NCBI GenBank assembly: GCA_009784935.1
Contig: WQXI01000018.1
Coordinates: 1 to 40,782, forward strand
Source of the DNA: Treponema sp.
GTDB lineage: Bacteria; Spirochaetota; Spirochaetia; Treponematales; Breznakiellaceae
DNA length: 40,782 nt
Direction of reading: 5' to 3'
Under the pieces are notes generated by a model, which saw nothing but the letters and a program-made list of their open reading frames with translations, was not told the DNA's origin and did not search any database. Shown one piece after another: positions 1-8,751 of this stretch (its first letter is position 1; every line of letters begins with the position of its first letter). The position numbers were made by a program, and so were the translations under genes.

Positions 1-74
1 GGAGTACACGGAGTTTCACAGAGTTTTTTACTCGAAAGCATTCTTTTCTCCGTGTTACTCTGTGTACTCTGTGG
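1..74. repeat. CACAGAG-type dispersed repeat, inverted arms
   Basis: The segment upstream of cysK carries CACGGAG/CACAGAG words in its left half and their complements (CTCCGTG, CTCTGTG) in its right half. ACACGGAG at 6-13 can pair with CTCCGTGT at 48-55. This word family occurs in intergenic DNA of many bacteria and recurs at 11051-11086 and 11822-11836 here. The cysK reading frame runs open back into the repeat, but a good ribosome-binding site at 85-89 shows that translation starts after it. The left edge is cut by the window. Confidence 0.55.
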
Positions 75-93
75 TAAAAATATTGGAGATATT

Positions 94-1002
94 ATGATAG
101 TTGAGAAAATAACAGATTTAATCGGTAATACTCCTCTTGTTAAACTTAACAAGATAAACAACACAAGCGCCCTAATCTACGCAAAGCTTGAAAGTTTTAA
201 CCCTATGTCCAGCATAAAAGACAGAGCTGCTCTTGCCATGATAGAAGCTGCAGAAAAAGAAGGCAAACTAAAAAAAGGTTCTGTCATTATCGAACCAACA
301 AGCGGGAACACTGGTATTGGATTGGCATACATTGGTTCTTTAAAAGGTTACAAAGTAATTTTAACTATGCCCGATACTATGAGCATAGAAAGACAAAAAC
401 TTTTAAAAGCGCTTGGCGCAAAAGTTGTACTTACAGAAGGCTCTCTTGGAATGAAAGGCGCAATCGAAAAAGCAAAAGAACTTGCTGCTTCTATAATTGA
501 GTCGTTTATTCCCGATCAATTTAATAATCCCGCTAATCCAAAAGCGCATGAAGAAACTACAGGACCGGAAATCTGGAACGCAATAAACGGAAAAATAGAT
601 ATACTAGTTGCCGGGGTTGGAACAGGCGGAACAATCAGCGGCGTTGGAAAGTATTTAAAATCCAAAAATCCTGCTGTAAAAATTATCGCTGTTGAGCCTT
701 CCGCTTCTGCGGTACTATCAGGAGGCGAAGCAGGCGCGCACAAGATTCAAGGAATCGGCGCCGGTTTTATTCCCGGCAATTACGATACTTCTATAATTGA
801 CGAAGTAATACAGGTAAGTGACGAAAAAGCAGTAGAAACCGCTTTGCGGTTAACAAAGGAAGAAGGCATTTTTGCCGGTATTTCTTCCGGCGCGGCGCTG
901 GAAGCCGCTCTTTTAATCGCATTCAGAGAAGAAAATAAAGACTTAAATATCGTAGTTATTCTCCCAGATACAGGCGAAAGATACTTATCTGTATTGTTTT
1001 AA
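94..1002 (+). CDS. cysK: cysteine synthase (O-acetylserine sulfhydrylase)
   Basis: This is a PLP-dependent beta-replacement enzyme making L-cysteine from O-acetylserine and sulfide in the cytoplasm. The N-terminus has the family pattern DLIGNTPLVKLN. The SSIKDRA motif places the PLP Schiff-base lysine at Lys42, PTSGNTG is the substrate/PLP loop, and GTGGTISG is the phosphate-binding loop. The 302-residue length is normal for CysK/CysM. I chose the ATG at 94 because GGAG lies at 85-88 and the protein then begins MIVEKITDLIGNTP. An upstream in-frame start at 52 would add 14 unrelated residues encoded by repeat DNA. CysK and CysM cannot be told apart safely by eye, so a thiosulfate-using CysM is the alternative. 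Confidence 0.93.
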   Translation: MIVEKITDLIGNTPLVKLNKINNTSALIYAKLESFNPMSSIKDRAALAMIEAAEKEGKLKKGSVIIEPTSGNTGIGLAYIGSLKGYKVILTMPDTMSIERQKLLKALGAKVVLTEGSLGMKGAIEKAKELAASIIESFIPDQFNNPANPKAHEETTGPEIWNAINGKIDILVAGVGTGGTISGVGKYLKSKNPAVKIIAVEPSASAVLSGGEAGAHKIQGIGAGFIPGNYDTSIIDEVIQVSDEKAVETALRLTKEEGIFAGISSGAALEAALLIAFREENKDLNIVVILPDTGERYLSVLF

Positions 1003-1028
1003 AATGCACTTTAAAGTAGAATTATTCT

Positions 1029-2846
1029 ATGATGAAGAAACAAATAACTATAATAATCATTTCTCTCTTATTATTAACGATCTCGTGCGGTAAATATGAC
1101 GAGTTCTCAATCGATGAGTTTAATCCAGAAGGTCTTGTTGAACTTCTTGCAAGAACGGTAAGCAAGCCGTTTAAAGGTGAAACTTTTGTTCCCGGCAGAT
1201 TAGGCGGAACATGGGTTTCTTCTATGATAAATGATCCAAAAAGTTTTAATCTGCATGTAGCGGAACTTGATAATGTTACAATGACTGTGGTAAGCAGAAT
1301 GACAGATAGTCTTTTAGATTATGATTATTTAACAAGCGAATGGGTTCCGCGATTAGCTTCTTACAGGATAGTTACAAATACAGCGAATAATACAATGCAG
1401 GTTATTTATACGCTTAGAGATGACCTTTACTGGAGTTATTATAATTCTAACAGAAAAGTTAAAGTTACAAGCGATGATGTAATTTTTTGGTATAACGAAA
1501 TCAAAGGTGATCCTGCCTTTAATAGTTCCAGCTTACCGGGGCAATTCCTTCAAATGCCTGATGGAACCTTTGAAAGAAAAACAATCACTAAAATCGATGA
1601 TCGCCGTTTTTCTGTAAACTTTCCGCTTATCACATCAGAACCCCTTTTATCATCTAATATGGATTTTGGTCCACGGCATATTTTTGAACCGGCAAAAAGA
1701 AACGGAGGCGTAGAAGGTGTAAGAAATCTGTTTACTGTTGCAGATGATCCAAGATTAATCCCTTCTTTGGGCGAATGGTTCTTGGTAGAATACACACCTT
1801 CTCAAAGACTTGTATATAGACGCAATCCCGATCATTGGAAAAAAGACGCAGTCGGAGTTTCTCTTCCTTACATAGAAGAACTAATCATTCGTATTATTCC
1901 CGAAGAAAATACACAATTATTGCTTTTTCAAAATGGAGAATTAGAAACATACAATCTTAGACCAGAAGACATTAATGCGATTGTTTACAAAGATGAAAAA
2001 AACTATACAGTTTTTAATTCAGAAGGCGCTCTTGGAGCTAGTTTTTGGACATTTAATCAAAACCCTGTTAACAAAGATAAACCGCAGTATGAATGGTTTA
2101 TTCAAAAAGAATTTCGTCAAGCTATGAGCTGTCTTTTAAACCGCGACAGAATTAACAATCAGGTGTACCGCGGGCTTTCTCAGCCTAAACTTTCAATATT
2201 TCCGCAGGGAAACCCTTATTACAATCCAAACATAACTTTGCAATACTTATATGATACACAGCGCGCGCTGGAACTCTTATCTTCTATAGGAATTAATAGG
2301 GATAGAAGAGGGACAATGAGGGATAGTAATAATAGACCGATAGAATTTGATCTTTCTATAAGATCAGAAAGTTCTATGAATTCTGATACAGCTTCGATTA
2401 TTAGGGATGAACTTTCCAAAGTGGGCATTAAAGTAAATATTAGGGTAATGGATTTTCAGAAACTGGTTCAGCAGTTGTCAGAAACATACGATTGGGATTC
2501 ATTGATTATTGGCCTTACGGGATCAGGCATTTTTCCAAGCCAGGGCAGTAATGTATGGCCGTCAAAAGGAAATCTTCATATGTGGCATCCAAATCAAGAA
2601 TCCCCCGGTACAGAATGGGAAGCTCGCATAGATTATCTATATTATAAAGGACTTGTTACGATCGACAAAGATGCAGCTCAAGAAATTTGGGATGAGTTTC
2701 AATCAATTTTACTGGAAGAAACTCCGTTAATATATCTAATGCGTCCCCGCAATTTCTTTGCGATTAATAACCGCTGGGATCAGACAAACTTTTATTATGA
2801 TAATTTATACGGCGCAAGAACCGATTATATTTTTATTAAGCAATAA
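1029..2846 (+). CDS. ABC transporter substrate-binding lipoprotein, family 5 (peptide/oligopeptide type)
   Basis: The 605-residue protein begins with a short positive stretch, a hydrophobic core and the lipobox LTISC, with Cys20 as the lipidation site, so it is a membrane-anchored periplasmic lipoprotein. The body has the layout of family 5 solute-binding proteins (OppA/DppA/NikA): an early DSLLDYDY segment, the YTLRDDLYWS and VTSDDVIFWY region that usually follows the first lobe, and a C-terminal lobe with DWDSLIIG. Family members bind peptides, nickel chelates or sugars, and the ligand cannot be read from sequence. No permease or ATPase genes lie alongside, so it is an orphan receptor or uses a transporter encoded elsewhere. 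The HD-domain gene follows 11 bp downstream and is probably cotranscribed. Start codon choice (first or second ATG) is open because no strong ribosome-binding site is visible. Confidence 0.88.
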   Translation: MMKKQITIIIISLLLLTISCGKYDEFSIDEFNPEGLVELLARTVSKPFKGETFVPGRLGGTWVSSMINDPKSFNLHVAELDNVTMTVVSRMTDSLLDYDYLTSEWVPRLASYRIVTNTANNTMQVIYTLRDDLYWSYYNSNRKVKVTSDDVIFWYNEIKGDPAFNSSSLPGQFLQMPDGTFERKTITKIDDRRFSVNFPLITSEPLLSSNMDFGPRHIFEPAKRNGGVEGVRNLFTVADDPRLIPSLGEWFLVEYTPSQRLVYRRNPDHWKKDAVGVSLPYIEELIIRIIPEENTQLLLFQNGELETYNLRPEDINAIVYKDEKNYTVFNSEGALGASFWTFNQNPVNKDKPQYEWFIQKEFRQAMSCLLNRDRINNQVYRGLSQPKLSIFPQGNPYYNPNITLQYLYDTQRALELLSSIGINRDRRGTMRDSNNRPIEFDLSIRSESSMNSDTASIIRDELSKVGIKVNIRVMDFQKLVQQLSETYDWDSLIIGLTGSGIFPSQGSNVWPSKGNLHMWHPNQESPGTEWEARIDYLYYKGLVTIDKDAAQEIWDEFQSILLEETPLIYLMRPRNFFAINNRWDQTNFYYDNLYGARTDYIFIKQ

Positions 2847-2857
2847 AGGAGCTGAGA

Positions 2858-3673
2858 GTGAAATCGCCTAAAGAATTAAGCATTGATATTACACTAATCG
2901 ATCTTGTAGAATCGTATAATCTTTCTGTTAATGTAATGAAATGCCTTAAAATTCTTTTAGCAAACGAAGACCTGCAGGCACAACAGGAATACGCAAACAC
3001 GGTCTCTATCGTAAGGCTCGGTTTTAATGATCACGGACCTGTCCATATGCGCATTGTTACATATAATGCAGTTTTAATGCTCGGGCTTCTTAAAAAAGCA
3101 GGAATAAAAACCAATATCGAAAAAGACGGCTGCGGCGATTTCGAAGACAGTCTTATAACTGTAATATTATCTGCAATGATGCACGATCTTGGAATGCAGA
3201 TGGGCCGCGATAAACACGAAGAACACAGTATAATCCTTGCCCGTCCTGTAATAGAAAGAATACTGGATCAGGTTTATCATGATAATTTACAAAAAAGAAT
3301 AATTATCAGCGCCGCCGCTTTGGAAGGAATTGCAGGGCATATGGGAACTATTAATGTATCATCGCTGGAAGCAGGTATTATTCAGGTCGCTGACGGGTGT
3401 GATATGACAAAAGGACGCGCCCGTATTCCTATTTCTCTTGCTCACTCAACAAGAATGGGGCATATACATCAGTATTCGGCTAATTCAATCGAAGAAGTAA
3501 AAATTACAGAAGGAAAAGAAAAACCGATAAGAATCGATATAAGCATGTCAAACGAAGCTGGTATTTTTCAGGTAGAAGAAGTCTTAATGCATAAAATTTC
3601 CGGCAGTACTGCAAAGCAGCATATCGAATTATACGCAAAAGTAAGAAATGACGAAGCTCGAAGGTATTTATAA
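2858..3673 (+). CDS. HD-domain metal-dependent phosphohydrolase
   Basis: This is a 271-residue cytoplasmic protein with a recognisable HD superfamily metal site: histidines at 59 and 63 (NDHGPVH), the HD pair at 109-110 in MMHDLGMQMG, His120 and His123, His161 in GIAGHMG and Asp179 in QVADGCD. HD enzymes cleave phosphoester bonds of nucleotides, cyclic nucleotides or lipids, and the substrate here is unknown. Translation starts at a GTG preceded by AAGGAGCT at 2845-2852. The stop codon overlaps the aroC start by one base (TAATG), which implies translational coupling to chorismate synthase. A biochemical link to the shikimate pathway is not evident. Confidence 0.82.
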   Translation: MKSPKELSIDITLIDLVESYNLSVNVMKCLKILLANEDLQAQQEYANTVSIVRLGFNDHGPVHMRIVTYNAVLMLGLLKKAGIKTNIEKDGCGDFEDSLITVILSAMMHDLGMQMGRDKHEEHSIILARPVIERILDQVYHDNLQKRIIISAAALEGIAGHMGTINVSSLEAGIIQVADGCDMTKGRARIPISLAHSTRMGHIHQYSANSIEEVKITEGKEKPIRIDISMSNEAGIFQVEEVLMHKISGSTAKQHIELYAKVRNDEARRYL

Positions 3674-4626
3674 TGGCAGGAAACACATTCGGAGAAATTT
3701 TTAAAGTAACAACATTCGGTGAATCGCATGGAGAGGCTATGGGCTGCATCGTTGACGGCTGCCCTGCCGGACTTGAAATTTCTATTTCTGATATAGAAGA
3801 AGAATTAAAACGCCGCCGCCCGAATTCTGCTTTAGGCTCCAGAGATGAAGAAGATAAGCCTGAAATTCTATCCGGTATTTATCAAGGAAAAACTCTCGGC
3901 ACTCCGATTGCGATCATTGTCCGCAATACTAATCAAAAAAGCAGTGATTATGATGAACTAAAAGAAATCTATAGACCCTCTCATGCCGATTTTACATGGG
4001 AAGCAAAATACGGTTTTAGGGATCATCGCGGCGGCGGAAGAAGCTCCGGGCGTGAAACTCTCTCTAGGGTTGCCGCAGGAGCGATAGCAAAAAAATTCCT
4101 CTTAATAAATGGAATAACAATATCAGCTGTTATGACACCGTCTATAAGCGCAGAGAAACTGGAAGAGCTCAAAAAAGAAGGTGACAGCGCAGGCGGTATT
4201 ATTCACTGCGAGGTTAAAGCAGGAACTACGGGGCTGCTCGTAGGGCTTGGCGAACCGGTTTTTGATAAATTAGACGCGCGTCTTGCCGCCGCAATTTTAT
4301 CGATAGGCGCTTGTAAAGGAATAGAATTTGGCGCGGGATTTTCTTCTGCAAATATGAAGGGCAGCGAATATAATGCCCTACCCTGTTCCGGTATTTTAGG
4401 CGGTATATCCTCCGGCAAAGATTTGTCTTTTAATGCAGTATTTAAACCAACGCCTTCTATCGCTAAAAAACAAAAAGCTCTTGCCAAAGACGGCAGTACT
4501 AAAGATATCGAAATAAAAGGAAGGCATGATGTATGCATTGTTCCAAGAGCTGTTCCCGTTGTAGAAGCAATGACAGCAATTACCATTGCTGACTTTTTGC
4601 TTTTATCCCGCTGCGCAAGAATCTAA
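3673..4626 (+). CDS. aroC: chorismate synthase
   Basis: This enzyme catalyses the last common step of aromatic biosynthesis, 5-enolpyruvylshikimate-3-phosphate to chorismate, using reduced FMN. Family signatures are all present: TTFGESHG near the N-terminus, KRRRPN, RSSGRETLSRVAAGA, and the C-terminal GRHDVCIVPRAVPVVEAM. At 317 residues it is on the short side for the family (usually about 350-390), with a short C-terminus after the last conserved block, but no conserved motif is missing. The start overlaps the upstream stop by one base. The aroB gene lies separately at 26927, so the shikimate genes are dispersed. It ends only 9 bp from the convergent gene at 4636 with no visible terminator between them. 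Confidence 0.95.
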   Translation: MAGNTFGEIFKVTTFGESHGEAMGCIVDGCPAGLEISISDIEEELKRRRPNSALGSRDEEDKPEILSGIYQGKTLGTPIAIIVRNTNQKSSDYDELKEIYRPSHADFTWEAKYGFRDHRGGGRSSGRETLSRVAAGAIAKKFLLINGITISAVMTPSISAEKLEELKKEGDSAGGIIHCEVKAGTTGLLVGLGEPVFDKLDARLAAAILSIGACKGIEFGAGFSSANMKGSEYNALPCSGILGGISSGKDLSFNAVFKPTPSIAKKQKALAKDGSTKDIEIKGRHDVCIVPRAVPVVEAMTAITIADFLLLSRCARI

Positions 4627-4635
4627 CTTTGTAGT

Positions 4636-5022
4636 TTATCCCTTTCTTACATACAATGGCAGTGAATCTATTTCTTTGTCATCGATATACAAAATAATAT
4701 TTATTAAAGCAGGATCTTTGATATGGAGATTTCCTATGCTAAAAACAAGATGAGAAACAGCAGTCGCATTACCTACTCCCTTAACTTCGAGATTTCCGTT
4801 GATCGGCTCCAAAACCATAGTGCCGTCTAAATCACGGATTTCTATCATAAAAGAATGGGTTCCAAATTCCCAAATGTCAAAGCGAAGCCTTATCACAACA
4901 GAAAGCTGCGGATGAACACATGGGAAATTATGCGAAAGAATCGTATCGAACGTTCCTACAACCGTTAACTTTCCGTTGTTTTCCTGCGCAAAATCGCAGA
5001 ATGTAAAAAGTTCTACTTTAAT
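4636..5022 (-). CDS. small DUF6941-like protein, apparent ATT start
   Basis: The frame is open from the upstream gene's stop codon through to 4636. The resulting 128-residue protein begins (I/M)KVELFTFCDFAQENNGKL and continues VVGTFDTI, which resembles the N-terminus of DUF6941-type proteins as I recall them. An ATG, GTG or TTG start giving this N-terminus does not exist. The first standard start is a GTG at 4896, which would remove 42 well-formed residues. ATT at 5022-5020 is preceded by GAGG with a 6-base gap, inside the last codons of the acyltransferase gene, so coupled initiation at ATT is the best reading. Function is unknown. The predicted fold is mainly beta strands with no signal peptide or membrane segment. 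Family assignment is from memory of sequence style and should be treated as tentative. Confidence 0.68.
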   Translation of the reverse strand: MKVELFTFCDFAQENNGKLTVVGTFDTILSHNFPCVHPQLSVVIRLRFDIWEFGTHSFMIEIRDLDGTMVLEPINGNLEVKGVGNATAVSHLVFSIGNLHIKDPALINIILYIDDKEIDSLPLYVRKG

Positions 5023-5023
5023 A

Positions 5024-6394
5024 TTAAACCTCGCTGTTTACTTCTGTTATGCAGTTTAGATATGCATTTTCTAAATCTGCCATTGTATTTTCAATTGTTC
5101 CTCTTCTGTCTTCTTTATACTGCGAAAGACGCGCAGTTAAGTTAATGGGAGAAGCCGCTTTTATTATTACCTTATCTGCAGGAATATTTATTCTGCCAGA
5201 AATCGCTCCGCCCATTGTTCTGTTTGCAAAATCCCAGAGATTCTGTACATATTCAATTTTAAGATGAAGCGGCGTATCTTCTTTTGGAAGCAGATGTTTA
5301 AAGTACCATCCAAAATCCGCGTACTCCTGATGACGGGAAGCATACCACGATTGAGAAGCATCAAGATCGATTATATTATGGTTAATAAAATTTAGTTTTT
5401 TTAAGTCACCTATATCCAGATTTGGAAGATAAATTTTATCCCAGCATTCATGCCTTACCTTGTAAAGCCTCATAAAAAAATCACCTTCCGGTTTTATACA
5501 CTTAATTTTTTCCGCTGTTTCCAGCGCAGAATGGACAGTTTTTTCGAGGCGTTCATCAAATGACATTGAACTGTCTGTTTTTATACCGTATCTTTTTTCA
5601 TTTAATTCTAAAATAAAGTTTCTGCAGGTATTAAGTCTTTCTGTAAAAGACGGTTTTTGCGGCTGTTCATTTTTAATACCGCATATTTTTTCGATTTTTT
5701 TAAGTAGTTTTAATGCGCCAGCCTTGCCTTTTTTTCCGTACCTAAAATGCACAGATAAAGGAAGAATCTCTAAAGGACAATCCGGCTTTTCGTTTTGGTT
5801 ATTTTCGTTCATTTTTGAGGCGGCAGTGAAACCGATTCTCACAATGCCGGCTTCCAGCCTTGGGACAGTATCTGTAGAATATGAGACTTGACCTTCGGGA
5901 GCCAGCGCCAGCGGATATTTGCCTTCGTAAATTGAATTATAAAGACGCGCCATTCCTTTAGAATCCATTTTTGTATGGTGAATCGGTATCGCTCCTAAAT
6001 TGGGCATAAAAAGCCTTGCAAGAGCTCCGCCCCACCTTACAACTTCGTATCCGTAGACAAAAATGGCATGAGGTCTTTTTTTAAACTTATAGCCTTTTTT
6101 TGACGCAAGTTTTGCAAGCCTAAAAAGAAAAAACCATGTAAGAAGCTGAGGTTCCCTGCCGTCGGGGTGCCTAAACGCGATAAGACAGCGGCTTTTACCG
6201 CTTAATGCCGAAGAAAACGACTCAAACAGTATTTTGTCGTTATGCAGGACAATTTTGGCAAATCCAAACAGTATATTGATATATGTTTTTCCAATTATTG
6301 TTAAAATAAACAATATAAGTTTAGAAACCTTGGGTTCCGGTATCTTAATATCCGCAAAGGCATTTAAGACCGGCTTGTAATAGGGCTTATACAT
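5024..6394 (-). CDS. PlsC-like glycerolipid acyltransferase
   Basis: The 456-residue protein has an N-terminal hydrophobic segment at about residues 24-50 and a PlsC-type acyltransferase core. Motif I is RHPDGRE, with His76 and an acidic residue five positions on (Glu81) where the usual pattern is HX4D. Motif III is APEGQVSYS at 165-173 in place of the common FPEGTRS. The likely role is acyl transfer to a glycerophosphate or another lipid head group at the inner membrane. The C-terminal 250 residues extend well beyond a minimal PlsC (about 240 residues) and have no feature I recognise. It diverges from pyrB and overlaps the control region of the following DUF6941-like gene. The ATG at 6394 lacks a clear ribosome-binding site. 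Confidence 0.75.
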   Translation of the reverse strand: MYKPYYKPVLNAFADIKIPEPKVSKLILFILTIIGKTYINILFGFAKIVLHNDKILFESFSSALSGKSRCLIAFRHPDGREPQLLTWFFLFRLAKLASKKGYKFKKRPHAIFVYGYEVVRWGGALARLFMPNLGAIPIHHTKMDSKGMARLYNSIYEGKYPLALAPEGQVSYSTDTVPRLEAGIVRIGFTAASKMNENNQNEKPDCPLEILPLSVHFRYGKKGKAGALKLLKKIEKICGIKNEQPQKPSFTERLNTCRNFILELNEKRYGIKTDSSMSFDERLEKTVHSALETAEKIKCIKPEGDFFMRLYKVRHECWDKIYLPNLDIGDLKKLNFINHNIIDLDASQSWYASRHQEYADFGWYFKHLLPKEDTPLHLKIEYVQNLWDFANRTMGGAISGRINIPADKVIIKAASPINLTARLSQYKEDRRGTIENTMADLENAYLNCITEVNSEV

Positions 6395-6440
6395 ATTAAG
6401 GTATTTTACTACAAAAATTGATATTTTTAAAGAGATATTA

Positions 6441-6469
6441 TTTACAAAAAAATAAAAACACTATATTAT
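6441..6469 (+). promoter_or_regulatory. sigma-70-type promoter of the pyr operon
   Basis: A TTTACA -35 element at 6441-6446 and a TATTAT -10 element at 6464-6469 are separated by 17 bp, each matching five of six consensus bases. Transcription would start near 6476, leaving a leader of only about 20 bases before the pyrB ATG at 6498 and its GGGAGG ribosome-binding site at 6488-6493. That leader is too short for PyrR-type or UTP-sensing attenuation. Confidence 0.55.
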
Positions 6470-6497
6470 AAAGCAATTAAAAAATATGGGAGGTTAA

Positions 6498-7436
6498 ATG
6501 CCGCTTTTATCGGAGCTAAAGGGACGTTCCCTTGTAGAACCTGATGATCTATCGCTGGATGAAATGGAAAGCCTGTTTACTCTAGCCGAAAAAATTGAAA
6601 AAAAAGAAGGTCATCTTAAAGAAAGCTGTCGCGGCAAACTCCTTGCATCCCTTTTTTTTGAACCAAGTACAAGAACACGCCTCAGCTTCGAAGCCGCTAT
6701 GCTTCGCCTTGGCGGAAGCTGCCTTGGATTTGCAGAACCCGGCTCAAGTTCTGCCGCAAAAGGAGAAAGTCTCGCTGACACTATCCGGATGGCTGCAAGT
6801 TACGCTGATGTTATCGTAATGCGTAACCCAAAAGAAGGTTCGGCTCTTTTGGCAGCGCGTTATTCGTCTGTACCTGTAGTAAATGCAGGAGACGGCGGAC
6901 ATCATCATCCCACTCAAACGCTGACAGACCTTTTAACAATAAAGCGTCTTTTAGGAAATATAGGAAATATAACAGTCGGTTTCTGCGGAGACTTAAAATT
7001 CGGACGAACCGTTCACTCGCTTTCTAAAGCGCTGTCCCGATATAAAAACATAAAAATGCTGTTTATTTCTCCAAAAGAATTAATGCTGCCGGAATATATA
7101 AAAAGTTTTTTAATCAAAAATAATATAGAGTTCGAAGAAAGAGAAAATCTCGAAAAATCCATGCCGGAGCTGGATGTGCTTTATATGACAAGGGTTCAGA
7201 GAGAAAGATTTTTTAACGAAGACGATTATATCCGCCTTAAAGACACCTATGTGCTTAACACCGAAAAAATGGCATACGGCAGGGAAAAACTTGTGGTGCT
7301 TCATCCTCTGCCAAGGGTAAACGAGATTTCGGTAGAAGTTGATTCTGACCCGAGAGCCGCATACTTTTCTCAAGCCAAGTACGGTATGTATGTGCGTATG
7401 GCGCTGCTTGCGTCGATTCTGGGGGCAGCATGTTAA
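6498..7436 (+). CDS. pyrB: aspartate carbamoyltransferase, catalytic subunit
   Basis: This enzyme transfers carbamoyl from carbamoyl phosphate to L-aspartate, the committed step of pyrimidine synthesis. The carbamoyl-phosphate loop [12 protein letters not shown] is at residues 54-65, and the active-site [14 protein letters not shown] segment and the C-terminal [11 protein letters not shown] aspartate-binding segment are present. The length of 312 residues is standard. GGGAGG at 6488-6493 supports the ATG at 6498. It is the first gene of a six-gene operon and overlaps pyrI by 7 bp, consistent with assembly of the regulated dodecameric PyrBI enzyme seen in enteric bacteria. Confidence 0.96.
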   Translation: MPLLSELKGRSLVEPDDLSLDEMESLFTLAEKIEKKEGHLKESCRGKLLASLFFEPSTRTRLSFEAAMLRLGGSCLGFAEPGSSSAAKGESLADTIRMAASYADVIVMRNPKEGSALLAARYSSVPVVNAGDGGHHHPTQTLTDLLTIKRLLGNIGNITVGFCGDLKFGRTVHSLSKALSRYKNIKMLFISPKELMLPEYIKSFLIKNNIEFEERENLEKSMPELDVLYMTRVQRERFFNEDDYIRLKDTYVLNTEKMAYGREKLVVLHPLPRVNEISVEVDSDPRAAYFSQAKYGMYVRMALLASILGAAC

Positions 7437-7864
7437 ACATAGATAAAATAAAAAACGGCATTGTAATAGACCATATAAAAGCAGGACTTGGAATCCGTAT
7501 TTACAACTGGCTTAAACTTGATAAAGTTCCGTATACAGTCGCCTTTGTCGCAAACGCAATTTCGTCAAGAAGCGAAAAAAAAGACATTATAAAAATAGAC
7601 AATACAATTTCTATCGATATGGATATTTTGGGTCTTATAGATCCTAATATAACTGTAAATATAATAGAAAATGAAAAAGTAAAAGAAAAGATAAAACTTA
7701 AACTTCCCAAAAAAGTAGAGAATATTTTATTATGCAAAAATCCGCGCTGTATTTGTTCTACAGAAAAATACATGCCCCATATTTTTCATATCGAAAATCC
7801 CGAGCTTTGCACCTATCGCTGTGAATACTGTGACGAAATTATACATGCAGGGGATTTTAAATGA
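7430..7864 (+). CDS. pyrI: aspartate carbamoyltransferase, regulatory subunit
   Basis: The 144-residue protein has the N-terminal nucleotide-binding domain of PyrI ([13 protein letters not shown], with the allosteric-site pattern) and a C-terminal zinc domain with cysteines at 102 and 107 (CKNPRC) and at 131 and 134 (CEYC). The zinc domain holds regulatory chains against the PyrB trimers. CTP/ATP feedback control of aspartate transcarbamylation is therefore expected at the protein level, which fits the apparent lack of a transcriptional attenuator before pyrB. The gene overlaps pyrB by 7 bp and pyrF by 4 bp (ATGA). Confidence 0.94.
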   Translation: MLNIDKIKNGIVIDHIKAGLGIRIYNWLKLDKVPYTVAFVANAISSRSEKKDIIKIDNTISIDMDILGLIDPNITVNIIENEKVKEKIKLKLPKKVENILLCKNPRCICSTEKYMPHIFHIENPELCTYRCEYCDEIIHAGDFK

Positions 7865-8751
7865 TAAATATTGATAAGCTGTACGAAAGTATCCAAGCAA
7901 AAGGACATGTCTGCCTTGGGCTGGATACCGCGGCGGAGTATCTTCCTGATATCGAAAGAAAAAAAGCAGTAAACGACGCACAGGCTGTTCTCGCTTTTAA
8001 TAGATCGCTTATAGACGCAACTTATGACGTTACAGGCTGTTATAAAGTTCAAATCGCGTACTACGAAGAAATGGGCATAGCAGGTCTTACAGCTTACGCA
8101 GAAACTCTAAAATACATCCGCTCAAAAGGCTCGCTGGTAATAGCGGACATAAAACGCGGAGATATTGCTGACACTGCAACGCGGTATGCAAGAGCGCATT
8201 TTAACGGAGATTTTGAAGCTGACTTTGTAACATTGAGTCCGTATATGGGCATGGATTCTATCGAACCTTGGCTTAAAGAAGCAAAACAGCATGGTAAGGG
8301 AGCGTTTGTTCTTGTCAGAACCAGCAATCCCGGTAACAATGATTTTCAAAAACTTTCTCTTAACGATCCAAAAACAGAACAAAAATGCCTTTATAAAGTA
8401 GTCGGAAAAAAAATGTCTGATATTGCAGATAATAACATAGGAAAATACGGTTACGGTATTTTTGGAATTGTCGTCGGCTGTACAGAAAAAGAAGAAGCCG
8501 CAGAAATACGAAAAGAATACAGTAATCTTTTCTTTCTTATTCCCGGCTACGGAGCTCAGGGAGGCGGCGCTGCCGAAGCGGCTCTTCTTTTACAAAAAGG
8601 AAACGGCGGCGTTGTAAACGCTTCGCGTTCGATAATTACCGCATGGAAATCAGAAAAACCGGAAGGAAAAGAAATAGATAATCAATTTGCTGCAGAAGCC
8701 GCACGTCGCGCGGCAATTAAAATGCGTGACGAAATTAAGGGAGTAATATGA
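7861..8751 (+). CDS. pyrF: orotidine 5'-phosphate decarboxylase (long, type 2 form)
   Basis: This enzyme removes the carboxyl group from OMP to give UMP, the final step of the pathway. The catalytic DxKxxD motif is DIKRGDIADT, and the barrel has the SPYMGMDSIEP and RTSNPG segments typical of the long type 2 family (about 270-300 residues) rather than the short E. coli type. The 296-residue length agrees. A C-terminal IPGYGAQGGG phosphate-binding loop is present. The start overlaps the pyrI stop and the end overlaps the pyrK start, both as ATGA. Confidence 0.95.
   Translation: MINIDKLYESIQAKGHVCLGLDTAAEYLPDIERKKAVNDAQAVLAFNRSLIDATYDVTGCYKVQIAYYEEMGIAGLTAYAETLKYIRSKGSLVIADIKRGDIADTATRYARAHFNGDFEADFVTLSPYMGMDSIEPWLKEAKQHGKGAFVLVRTSNPGNNDFQKLSLNDPKTEQKCLYKVVGKKMSDIADNNIGKYGYGIFGIVVGCTEKEEAAEIRKEYSNLFFLIPGYGAQGGGAAEAALLLQKGNGGVVNASRSIITAWKSEKPEGKEIDNQFAAEAARRAAIKMRDEIKGVI

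Noticed and set aside
52-93. Longer cysK with an N-terminal extension from 52
   Set aside because: The extra residues come from the CACAGAG-type repeat, whereas GGAG at 85-88 and the family N-terminus support 94.
4203-4586. 127-codon open frame on the minus strand
   Set aside because: It is antisense to the conserved C-terminal half of chorismate synthase and shows no protein features.
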